A DNA stretch of 5,917 nucleotides from CAZWRK01 sp964635875 (lineage in GTDB: Bacteria; Pseudomonadota; Gammaproteobacteria; Burkholderiales; Aquaspirillaceae), in the NCBI GenBank assembly GCA_964635875.1, contig CAZWRK010000199.1, positions 1-5,917 of the forward strand. The letters run 5' to 3'. Positions 1 through 5,419 of this stretch are shown piece by piece. The notes under the pieces were generated by a model, which searched no databases, was not told where the DNA came from, and saw only the letters and a program-made list of their open reading frames with translations. Within the stretch, counting starts at the first letter, position 1. The number at the start of each line of letters is the position of its first letter. The position numbers and the translations under genes were made by a program.

Positions 1-29
1 TTGCACCAGATAGTAACTATAGTTACTAT
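1..29 (+). promoter_or_regulatory. Candidate promoter of mprA, embedded in the operator
   Basis: TTGCAC (1-6) and TACTAT (24-29) are separated by exactly 17 nt and resemble sigma-70 -35 and -10 boxes (3/6 and 4/6 to consensus). The -10 lies inside the right half of the palindrome at 9-30. Transcription would begin at about 35-37, that is at the start codon, giving a leaderless or nearly leaderless mRNA. A competing -10, TATAGT (18-23), would have its -35 left of the window. Both boxes are weak matches, so this is an inference from spacing and position. Confidence 0.4.
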
Positions 30-30
30 C
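9..30. promoter_or_regulatory. Perfect 22-bp palindromic operator, probable MprA/EmrR binding site
   Basis: The half site GATAGTAACTA (9-19) is followed without spacer by its exact reverse complement (20-30). The element ends 5 bp before the ATG of a MarR-family repressor gene, where such regulators usually bind to control themselves. Each half contains a smaller symmetric unit: ATAGTAACTAT at 10-20 and ATAGTTACTAT at 19-29, both of the form ATAGT-W-ACTAT and sharing two bases. It could bind one dimer across the whole palindrome or two dimers on the units. The symmetry is read directly from the sequence. Assignment to MprA rests on adjacency and family behaviour. Confidence 0.8.
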
Positions 31-35
31 ACACC

Positions 36-545
36 ATGAACGAATATTCTTGCGGCCATAGCTTTGCCGCCACCGAAAACGCTATCGACACCATCGCACG
101 CCGCATGCCAGGCAGCCCACGTCAAGAAGTGATCCTGACGCGACTAATTGCGCACGTACAAACGCTACTACAAAGCTACAACAACGAAACGCTCAGCCCC
201 AAAGGCATCAACGAAACCACGTGGATGGCGCTCATGGTGCTGTACTCGCGGCCAGAACAAAAAATGATGCCATCCGAGCTTTCTGAGTCGCTGGCCTTCT
301 CTCGCACCAATGCGACCCGTATTGTCGATGACTTAGAACAACGCGGCCTGATTGCCCGCCACCCCTGCGCCATCGACCGGCGACGAACCTATCTTGCACT
401 CACAGAACAAGGTCTCGCTTTTATCGCGGAGGTGATGCCCGAGCAACGACAACGCTTACGCGAGCTCTGGGCCGAATTCAACCCCGAAGAGCGCCAGATT
501 CTCGAAACCCTCCTCCGTAAATTATTGGCTAATCTCGGCGGCTAA
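36..545 (+). CDS. mprA: MarR-family repressor MprA/EmrR of the EmrAB efflux pump
   Basis: This is a 169-residue winged-helix transcription factor. The family represses emrAB and its own gene, and releases DNA when hydrophobic drugs or uncouplers bind. It resembles E. coli EmrR (176 aa) along its length: an ILTRL segment near residue 33, GINET at 58-61, a recognition-helix region SRTNATRIVDDLEQRG (89-104), then the wing with DRRRTYLALTEQG (114-126), and a C-terminal dimerisation helix. The start at 36 gives an N-terminus close in length to E. coli's; the next in-frame ATG (105) would shorten it. No Shine-Dalgarno precedes position 36, since the operator occupies that space, so leaderless translation is likely. 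A terminator follows immediately, and emrAB lies downstream on the same strand. Orthology is strong; drug specificity cannot be read from sequence. Confidence 0.95.
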   Translation: MNEYSCGHSFAATENAIDTIARRMPGSPRQEVILTRLIAHVQTLLQSYNNETLSPKGINETTWMALMVLYSRPEQKMMPSELSESLAFSRTNATRIVDDLEQRGLIARHPCAIDRRRTYLALTEQGLAFIAEVMPEQRQRLRELWAEFNPEERQILETLLRKLLANLGG

Positions 546-549
546 CCCC

Positions 550-574
550 AACCCGCCCATTTCGGCGGGTTTTT
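550..574 (+). terminator. Intrinsic terminator after mprA
   Basis: ACCCGCC (551-557) pairs perfectly with GGCGGGT (564-570) around the 6-nt loop CATTTC. An A550-T571 pair extends the stem to 8 bp, and the run of T at 570-574 follows. It begins 5 nt after the mprA stop codon. It separates mprA from emrA, whose E. coli counterparts are co-transcribed, so emrAB here needs read-through or its own promoter. Confidence 0.85.
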
Positions 575-592
575 ATGCAGCAAATAATCACG

Positions 593-603
593 TGAGTGAC
601 TAT
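593..603. promoter_or_regulatory. Possible weak second MprA site upstream of emrA
   Basis: TGAGTGACTAT matches 8 of 11 positions of the unit ATAGT-W-ACTAT found twice in the operator at 9-30, keeping the AGT-N-ACTAT core. It lies 67 nt before emrA, in the only stretch where an emrA promoter could sit. A match this good has roughly a one-in-ten chance of occurring in a gap of this size by my hand estimate, so it is only suggestive. I see no convincing -35/-10 pair in the rest of 575-670. Confidence 0.25.
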
Positions 604-670
604 TTAATCAGAAACCATTTACCAGACTCCGCGCCAATGCGCACGACCGATCAATATTTGGACAATTACC

Positions 671-1852
671 ATGGACAAGACGCCCACAACAGCCCGCCGC
701 ACCGCCCTCACCCGCCTCACCCTCGCCCTAGGCCTGCTTGGATTATGTGGCGCAGCTTATTGGCAATTTGCGCTGCGCTATCACCAAAGCACGGATGACG
801 CCTACGTCGCGGGGAATCTCGTCCCGATTTCGTCGCAAGTCACCGGCAGTGTGGTGGCCATTCATGCCGATGACACCCAAAGCGTCACCGCGGGTCAATT
901 GCTGGTTCAGCTCGATCGCAGCGATGCTGAACTCGCTTACACTCGCGCCCAAGCCGACCTTGCACAAGCCGTGCGCCAAACCCGCCAGCTGATCTCCAAT
1001 AGCGCCAAATCAAATGCCCAAGTGCAACAACGCGAAGCCGATCTAGCCCACGCCGAAGCCGAATTGCGCCGCACCCAAGGCGACCTCAAACGCCGCGAAG
1101 CCATCGACCGCGACCAAGCCATTGCCAAAGAAGAAGTGCAACATGCCCGCGATGCCGTCGACAGCGCGCGCGCCCAACTCGCCGCCGCCAAAGCCGCCCT
1201 GACCGCGGGACATGCCGAACAGCGCGCCAGCCGCGCCCTCGTTCTCAGCGATGCCGCCGAAGATCAACCCGCCGTCGCCCGTGCAGCCGCCGCTGTGCGC
1301 GAAAGCTACCTCGCCTTAGCCCGCACCGAAATTCGTGCGCCCATCGCTGGACAAATTGCCCGTCGCAGCGCCCAACCCGGTGCACGCATTCAAGCCGGTA
1401 CACCTTTAATGGCCCTCGCCGCCCTCGATAGCGCATGGGTCGATGCCAACTTTAAAGAAGGCCAACTCAAAGACCTCCGAATTGGCCAACCCGTTGAATT
1501 ACATTCTGATTTATACGGCGACAAAGTCACCTATCACGGCAAAATCGCCGGACTCGCCGCCGGAACCGGTAGCGTGTTTTCGCTCCTTCCCGCCCAAAAC
1601 GCGACCGGCAACTGGATTAAAGTCGTACAGCGCGTGCCGGTGCGGATCAGCCTCGACCGCGCCGCCCTCAAAGAACACCCGTTGCGCTTTGGCTTGTCGA
1701 TGACCGTCGAAGTCGACACCCACCAGCAAGATGGCCCACTTCTCACCGCCGCGACCGCAAACCCCGAACTCAGCACGGCGATTTTTGACCGACAGCTGAC
1801 ACAGGCCGATCAAGTCGTGGCCAGCATTATCGCCACCAACCTCGGCCAATAA
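671..1852 (+). CDS. emrA: EmrA-type periplasmic adaptor of a multidrug efflux pump (HlyD family)
   Basis: This 393-residue membrane-fusion protein links an inner-membrane MFS pump to an outer-membrane channel. A short basic N-terminus leads into one membrane anchor (about 15-35). Next come TDDAYVAGN (41-49), the first lipoyl half-motif (about 50-82), a long Ala/Glu/Arg-rich coiled-coil hairpin (about 85-215, including EEVQHARDAV), the second lipoyl half (RAPIAGQIARR, 222-232, then QPGA), WVDANFKE (256-263) opening the beta-barrel, and the EmrA signature FSLLPAQNATGNWIKVVQR (303-321). Length and motifs match E. coli EmrA (390 aa). The start at 671 has only a weak Shine-Dalgarno (TTGGA at 658-662) but gives the expected N-terminus. 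emrB follows after 12 nt. No outer-membrane factor gene is in the window. Confidence 0.96.
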   Translation: MDKTPTTARRTALTRLTLALGLLGLCGAAYWQFALRYHQSTDDAYVAGNLVPISSQVTGSVVAIHADDTQSVTAGQLLVQLDRSDAELAYTRAQADLAQAVRQTRQLISNSAKSNAQVQQREADLAHAEAELRRTQGDLKRREAIDRDQAIAKEEVQHARDAVDSARAQLAAAKAALTAGHAEQRASRALVLSDAAEDQPAVARAAAAVRESYLALARTEIRAPIAGQIARRSAQPGARIQAGTPLMALAALDSAWVDANFKEGQLKDLRIGQPVELHSDLYGDKVTYHGKIAGLAAGTGSVFSLLPAQNATGNWIKVVQRVPVRISLDRAALKEHPLRFGLSMTVEVDTHQQDGPLLTAATANPELSTAIFDRQLTQADQVVASIIATNLGQ

Positions 1853-1855
1853 GGA
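1852..1855 (+). promoter_or_regulatory. Ribosome binding site of emrB overlapping the emrA stop
   Basis: AGGA begins on the last base of the emrA TAA codon and stands 9 nt before the emrB ATG at 1865. The overlap suggests ribosomes finishing emrA restart on emrB, which would keep adaptor and pump in step. Confidence 0.7.
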
Positions 1856-1864
1856 CGCACGCCC

Positions 1865-3406
1865 ATGTCACACCCTCCACTCGAAGGCCGCGACCGTGCA
1901 CTCGTCACGCTGGCCTTATCGCTGGCGACCTTTATGCAGGTACTCGACACCACCATTGCCAACGTTGCGATTCCGACCATTGCCGGCGACTTAGGCGCAT
2001 CGACCAGCCAAGGCACATGGGTGATTACGTCGTTTGGGGTTGCCAACGCCATTTCGGTGCCAATTACGGGCTGGCTCGCCAAGCGGATTGGCGAAGTGAA
2101 ATTATTTGTCTTTGCCACTTTGGGATTTGTCTTGACGTCATGGCTGTGCGGCCTGTCACCGAGCTTAGAAATGCTGATCGTGTTTCGAGTGCTGCAAGGT
2201 CTACTCGCAGGCCCGATGATCCCGCTCTCGCAAAGCCTTTTGCTGCAAAGCTACCCGCCCGACAAGCGCGCGATGGCAATGGCGCTTTGGACGATGACGA
2301 TTATTGTCGCGCCGATTTTTGGCCCGATTTTGGGGGGCTGGCTCTCGGATAATTGGCATTGGAGCTGGATTTTTTACATCAATATTCCGATTGGACTCGG
2401 CGCGGCGGCCTTGGCATGGCGCACGCTCAAAAACCGCGAAACGCAAATTTTGCAGCTGCCGATTGATAAGGTCGGGCTGATTTTGTTGGTGCTCGGCGTG
2501 GGCTGCCTGCAGATGATGTTGGACCGCGGCAAAGAGCTGGATTGGTTCCACTCGGGCGAGATCATGCTTTACGGCATTGTGGCTTTGCTCGCGCTGTCGT
2601 ATTTGATTGTGTGGGAATTGACCGACGCGCATCCGGTGGTCGATCTCTCGCTGTTTCGAGATCGCAACTTTGCGGTCGGTGTAACGGCCGTGAGCATCGG
2701 CTTTATGCTTTATTTTGGCGCAATTGTGCTGATGCCGCTTTTGATGCAAACCCAAATGGGCTATACCGCGACCGAGGCGGGTTTAGCGACCGCGCCGATT
2801 GGGATTTTGCCGGTGCTGCTCTCGCCCATCATCGGCAAAAACGCCCACCGGCTGGATATGCGCTGGGTGGTGACGATGAGCTTTTCGATGTTCGCCATCT
2901 GCTTTTATTGGCGCTATAGCACCTTTAATCCGGATATGGACTTCGCGTCGGTCGCATGGCCGCAGTTTGTGCAGGGGTTAGCGATTGCGGGATTTTTTAT
3001 GCCGCTGACGACAATCACCTTATCCGGCATGAAACCGCAACAACTCGCCAGCGCGTCGAGCTTGTCTAACTTTATGCGCACCTTAGCGGGTTCTATCGGC
3101 GCATCGCTGACCACATGGCAATGGGAGCACCGCGAAGGCTTACATCATGCGCAGCTCACCGAACATATCAGCCTATACGACACCGCAACCCGTGAGGCGC
3201 TGGCCAATATGCAACAGCTCGGCCTCAGTACCGAACAAGCCGCCGCCATTATCGCCCGTGATATTAGCCGCCAAGGGTTATTTATCGGCGCAAACGAAGT
3301 GTTTTGGTTATCGGCGATTTTGTTTTTGCTGTTGACCGGATTGGTTTGGTTTTCCCGCCCACGCAAAGCAACGGCCGCCGCGCCTGTCGTCGATGCAGGG
3401 CATTAG
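1865..3406 (+). CDS. emrB: EmrB-type multidrug MFS transporter (DHA2, 14 TM)
   Basis: This 513-residue inner-membrane drug:proton antiporter is the partner of EmrA; in E. coli the pump exports uncouplers, nalidixic acid and other hydrophobic compounds through TolC. Visible motifs are LDTTIANVAIPTIA in TM1 (27-40, with D28), GTWVITSFGVANAIS (50-64), motif A-like GWLAKRIGEVKLF (69-81), motif B-like LIVFRVLQGLLAG (104-116, R108), antiporter motif C-like APIFGPILGGW (149-159), LDRGKELDWF (219-228), FFMPLTTITLSG (377-388) and SSLSNFMRTLAGSIG (398-412). A hydrophilic loop at about 420-470 precedes the last membrane helix (about 478-497). E. coli EmrB has 512 residues with most of the same blocks. 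The C-terminal tail is Ala/Val-rich rather than Gly-rich as in E. coli. No terminator is visible after the gene. Confidence 0.97.
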   Translation: MSHPPLEGRDRALVTLALSLATFMQVLDTTIANVAIPTIAGDLGASTSQGTWVITSFGVANAISVPITGWLAKRIGEVKLFVFATLGFVLTSWLCGLSPSLEMLIVFRVLQGLLAGPMIPLSQSLLLQSYPPDKRAMAMALWTMTIIVAPIFGPILGGWLSDNWHWSWIFYINIPIGLGAAALAWRTLKNRETQILQLPIDKVGLILLVLGVGCLQMMLDRGKELDWFHSGEIMLYGIVALLALSYLIVWELTDAHPVVDLSLFRDRNFAVGVTAVSIGFMLYFGAIVLMPLLMQTQMGYTATEAGLATAPIGILPVLLSPIIGKNAHRLDMRWVVTMSFSMFAICFYWRYSTFNPDMDFASVAWPQFVQGLAIAGFFMPLTTITLSGMKPQQLASASSLSNFMRTLAGSIGASLTTWQWEHREGLHHAQLTEHISLYDTATREALANMQQLGLSTEQAAAIIARDISRQGLFIGANEVFWLSAILFLLLTGLVWFSRPRKATAAAPVVDAGH

Positions 3407-3423
3407 AAATAACGTTGGCCCAT

Positions 3424-3452
3424 TTGCCAAATCTCCGAATTTGTACGATATT
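3424..3452 (+). promoter_or_regulatory. Weak candidate promoter for the DUF1566 gene
   Basis: TTGCCA (3424-3429, 5/6 to the -35 consensus) and GATATT (3447-3452, 4/6 to the -10) have a 17-nt spacer. This is the best sigma-70-like pair I see in the 99-nt gap after emrB. Because no terminator precedes it, the downstream gene could also be transcribed by read-through from emrAB. Confidence 0.3.
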
Positions 3453-3490
3453 CATTCCTTCGTCATGAAAAAACACGTCGCTAGGAACGC

Positions 3491-3497
3491 AAAGGAG
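3491..3497 (+). promoter_or_regulatory. Strong ribosome binding site of the DUF1566 gene
   Basis: AAAGGAG stands 8 nt before the ATG at 3506 and is the best Shine-Dalgarno in the window. It fixes the start and so shows that the protein begins with MGTYNIVDT and has no Sec signal peptide. Confidence 0.85.
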
Positions 3498-3505
3498 ATT
3501 GGGCA

Positions 3506-5248
3506 ATGGGCACTTACAATATTGTAGACACCGCGCAAACGGCAGACTTTGACAACAGCAACACCATTACGAAACCCAGCCCAAGCTCGGCCTTTTATGG
3601 ACAAGATGCCGACTATCAAGGCCTCCAACCCCATTATCAAAACAATGGGAACGGCACCATTACCGATCTCAATACCGGCCTCACGTGGGCGCAAAGCGTC
3701 GCCACCCAAGAAATGACATGGGCGCAGGCCTTAAGCTATGCCGAAAGCGCCGAACTGGGCGGCTATAGCGATTGGCGCTTACCCTCCATTAAAGAACTCT
3801 ATTCCCTGATTGAGTTCACCGGTAACACCGCGCAAACCGCCGCCGCGTCAACACCCTACATCGACACCCAATATTTCAATTTTAGCTATGGCGACACCAG
3901 CGCCGGTGAGCGCATCATTGATGCGCAAGAATGGTCATCGACAAAATATGTCAGCACGACCATGAACGGTGACCCGACCGCTTTCGGGGTCAATTTTGCC
4001 GACGGCCGCATTAAAGGCTATCCGATCTCAATCGGCAGCACGACCAACACCCTCAATGTGCGCCTTGTCCGCGGCAACACCGACTATGGCAAGAATGCCT
4101 ATGTTGATAATGGCGATGGCACCATTACCGACACCGCAACCGGCCTAATGTGGCTGAAAAATGATAGCGGCTCGGCCATGACGTGGGAAAAGGCGCTCGC
4201 CTATGCCGAGGCCATGACCGCCGCCGGTCATGGCGATTGGCGTTTACCCAATGCCAAAGAACTGCAAAGTATTGTCGATTACACCCGCTCGCCCGACACC
4301 ACCGGCACCGCCGCAATCGACCCCGTTTTTCAATCCACCAATATCGGCACCAGTAGCAAAGCGGAATATGGTTTTTATTGGAGCGGAACGTCTCATGTCG
4401 AAGCCGGAACGGGAGACTATGCCGTCTACGTCGCCTTTGGCCGTGGACTCGGCTGGATGCAAAAAAATGGGCAATACACGCTGATGGATGTTCACGGCGC
4501 AGGCTCGCAACGCAGCGACCCGAAAAGCGGTAGCGCCGCCGATTATCCGCATGGTTTTGGCCCACAAGGCGACGTGATTCGGATTGAAAACATGGTGCGC
4601 CTCGTCCGAGATGTCGGCAGCACCACCACCGACAACACATCAACATTTGTGAGTAGCAGCGGAAATGATCAGGGCTATGTCGCACTTGGCGCGGGATTAA
4701 CTGTCGATGCCGGACAAGGTTACGACGTGCTACAACTCCACGAAAACCGCAGCGCCGTCACCCTCACAAAAAATGGGACAACACTCACGCTCAGCCGCAC
4801 CGCAGACGGTTCGACGCTCGCAGTGCAAAATGCCGAAACCGTGCTTTTTGACTCAGGGGAAGTCGTCGCGCTGGCACACAACAACGTCGAAGCGATTATT
4901 GGCCGCCTGTTTCAGGCCTTCCTCGATCGCGATATGTCTGCAAGCGAATGGCAGGCGGTTCGTAGCGTCAGCACCGAGCTTTATGCCGGTCGCGTCAGCG
5001 CATTAGCGGTGTTGGATTGGTTCAACAGCCATGCGACGACGCTCAGCAGCCAAAGCAATAGCCAATACATCCAAACCGTTTACCAGCAAACCTTTGGCCG
5101 CGCCGTAACCAATAGCGAACTGAGCACCCACCTCGCTCAATTCGACAATCACCAAATCGACCGCAATACCCTTGCCGTTACCCTCGCCGCCAGCAATGAA
5201 GCAGTGACAACCGTCGGCTCAGTGATGCTGTTTGAAACGTGGCAGTGA
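3506..5248 (+). CDS. Tandem DUF1566 (Lcl_C-like) protein with C-terminal DUF4214-like region; putative secreted surface protein
   Basis: This 580-residue protein has unknown function. An N-terminal lead (VDTAQTADFDNS, then FYGQDADYQG) is typical of DUF1566 proteins. Two DUF1566 domains follow (about 44-190 and 199-369), each with an NGxGTITDxxTGLxW block, MTWxxALxYAE, a DWRLPxxKEL block, WSST or WSGT, and a closing VRLVR. A beta-rich linker (about 376-455) contains AGQGYDVLQL (402-411), a single degenerate RTX-like nonapeptide. The end (about 457-572) is helical and DUF4214-like, with FLDRDMSASEW and a second unit YIQTVYQQTFGR. There is no signal peptide, lipobox or membrane segment. It has no cysteine, and about 60 Asp/Glu against about 32 Lys/Arg. 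These traits fit type I secretion, but no ABC exporter is nearby and canonical RTX arrays are absent. DUF1566 occurs in the Legionella adhesin Lcl, so an adhesin or matrix role is plausible, not shown. Confidence 0.85.
   Translation: MGTYNIVDTAQTADFDNSNTITKPSPSSAFYGQDADYQGLQPHYQNNGNGTITDLNTGLTWAQSVATQEMTWAQALSYAESAELGGYSDWRLPSIKELYSLIEFTGNTAQTAAASTPYIDTQYFNFSYGDTSAGERIIDAQEWSSTKYVSTTMNGDPTAFGVNFADGRIKGYPISIGSTTNTLNVRLVRGNTDYGKNAYVDNGDGTITDTATGLMWLKNDSGSAMTWEKALAYAEAMTAAGHGDWRLPNAKELQSIVDYTRSPDTTGTAAIDPVFQSTNIGTSSKAEYGFYWSGTSHVEAGTGDYAVYVAFGRGLGWMQKNGQYTLMDVHGAGSQRSDPKSGSAADYPHGFGPQGDVIRIENMVRLVRDVGSTTTDNTSTFVSSSGNDQGYVALGAGLTVDAGQGYDVLQLHENRSAVTLTKNGTTLTLSRTADGSTLAVQNAETVLFDSGEVVALAHNNVEAIIGRLFQAFLDRDMSASEWQAVRSVSTELYAGRVSALAVLDWFNSHATTLSSQSNSQYIQTVYQQTFGRAVTNSELSTHLAQFDNHQIDRNTLAVTLAASNEAVTTVGSVMLFETWQ
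3635..4075 (+). repeat. First copy of internal DUF1566 domain duplication
   Basis: This encodes residues 44-190 of the DUF1566 protein. Its first ~55 residues align without gaps to the second copy at a constant offset of 155 residues (465 nt), for example MTWAQALSYAE (70-80) against MTWEKALAYAE (225-235). One 14-nt stretch, GGCACCATTACCGA (3653-3666), is identical in the second copy. Elsewhere the DNA has diverged, so the duplication is old. Confidence 0.8.
4100..4612 (+). repeat. Second copy of internal DUF1566 domain duplication
   Basis: This encodes residues 199-369. It holds the same ordered blocks as the first copy, including GDWRLPNAKEL (243-253) and the closing VRLVRD (364-369). The middle is about 24 residues longer than in copy one, with an aromatic/glycine-rich insertion around FGRGLGWMQKNGQYTLMD (311-328). 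The shared 14-nt identity is at 4118-4131. Confidence 0.8.
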
Positions 5249-5270
5249 GGCCTATCACGGCACGATTTTT
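5238..5270 (+). terminator. Probable intrinsic terminator overlapping the DUF1566 stop codon
   Basis: CGTG (5238-5241) pairs with CACG (5261-5264) and GTGA (5245-5248) pairs with TCAC (5255-5258), with a small internal loop between the two stems and GGCCTA at the tip. One A and then TTTTT (5266-5270) follow. The inner left arm includes the stop codon TGA. The stem is interrupted, so termination may be incomplete. Confidence 0.5.
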
Positions 5271-5294
5271 ATGGTGAGGTTAAACATGACATAC

Positions 5295-5316
5295 GTACCG
5301 ATCACGACATCGTAAC
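5295..5316. repeat. Imperfect inverted repeat between the DUF1566 gene and rpe
   Basis: GTACCGAT (5295-5302) and ATCGTAAC (5309-5316) are inverted copies matching at 6 of 8 positions around the 6-nt spacer CACGAC. No T-run follows, so it is not a terminator. It lies about 70 nt upstream of the probable rpe -10 box. It could be an operator or a chance match. Confidence 0.3.
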
Positions 5317-5360
5317 GCATGCCAATTGAAACAAAGCACCACACCACCCACGCTTAAATG

Positions 5361-5389
5361 TGGAGGCAAAGCAGCGATGCGGGTAAAAT
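5361..5389 (+). promoter_or_regulatory. Probable rpe promoter
   Basis: TAAAAT (5384-5389) matches 5/6 of the -10 consensus. The hexamer 17 nt upstream, TGGAGG (5361-5366), is a poor -35 (3/6). Transcription would start near 5396 and give a leader of about 24 nt before the rpe ATG. TTGAAA at 5326-5331 is a better -35 by sequence but has no -10 at a usable distance. Confidence 0.4.
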
Positions 5390-5419
5390 CGCGCTTTCCC
5401 TCCCCATTTTGCTTCTACC

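Noticed and set aside
592..798. 68-codon + strand open frame starting with GTG and overlapping emrA
   Set aside because: It runs out of frame into the well-supported emrA, has no Shine-Dalgarno, and its Pro/His/Arg-rich product results from reading emrA in another frame.
671..1852. HlyD-family adaptor considered as the type I exporter component for the DUF1566 protein
   Set aside because: Its signature (FSLLPAQNATGNWIKVVQR) and its pairing with an MFS pump identify it as EmrA. Type I secretion needs an ABC transporter, and none is present.
2201..2755. 184-codon open frame on the - strand opposite emrB
   Set aside because: It is fully antisense to conserved emrB. The product is rich in His, Arg and Gln with no recognisable domain, as expected for a shadow frame.
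3415..3430. Hairpin TTGGC/GCCAA after emrB as a possible terminator
   Set aside because: The stem is only 5 bp and is followed by ATCTCC, not a T-run. It does not meet the pattern of an intrinsic terminator.
3465..3527. 20-codon open frame (MKKHVARN...) overlapping the DUF1566 start, considered as a leader peptide or a frameshifted signal peptide
   Set aside because: It has no Shine-Dalgarno and no hydrophobic core of signal-peptide length. The strong AAAGGAG site and the family-typical N-terminus support the start at 3506.
4125..4685. 186-codon open frame on the - strand opposite the DUF1566 gene
   Set aside because: It lies opposite the second DUF1566 domain and DUF4214 linker. The product is Arg/Cys/His-rich with low complexity and no domain I recognise.
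5286..5315. 9-codon open frame MTYVPITTS preceded by GAGG, considered as a leader peptide
   Set aside because: It is too short to judge, has no run of regulatory codons, and no attenuator hairpin with a T-run lies between it and rpe.
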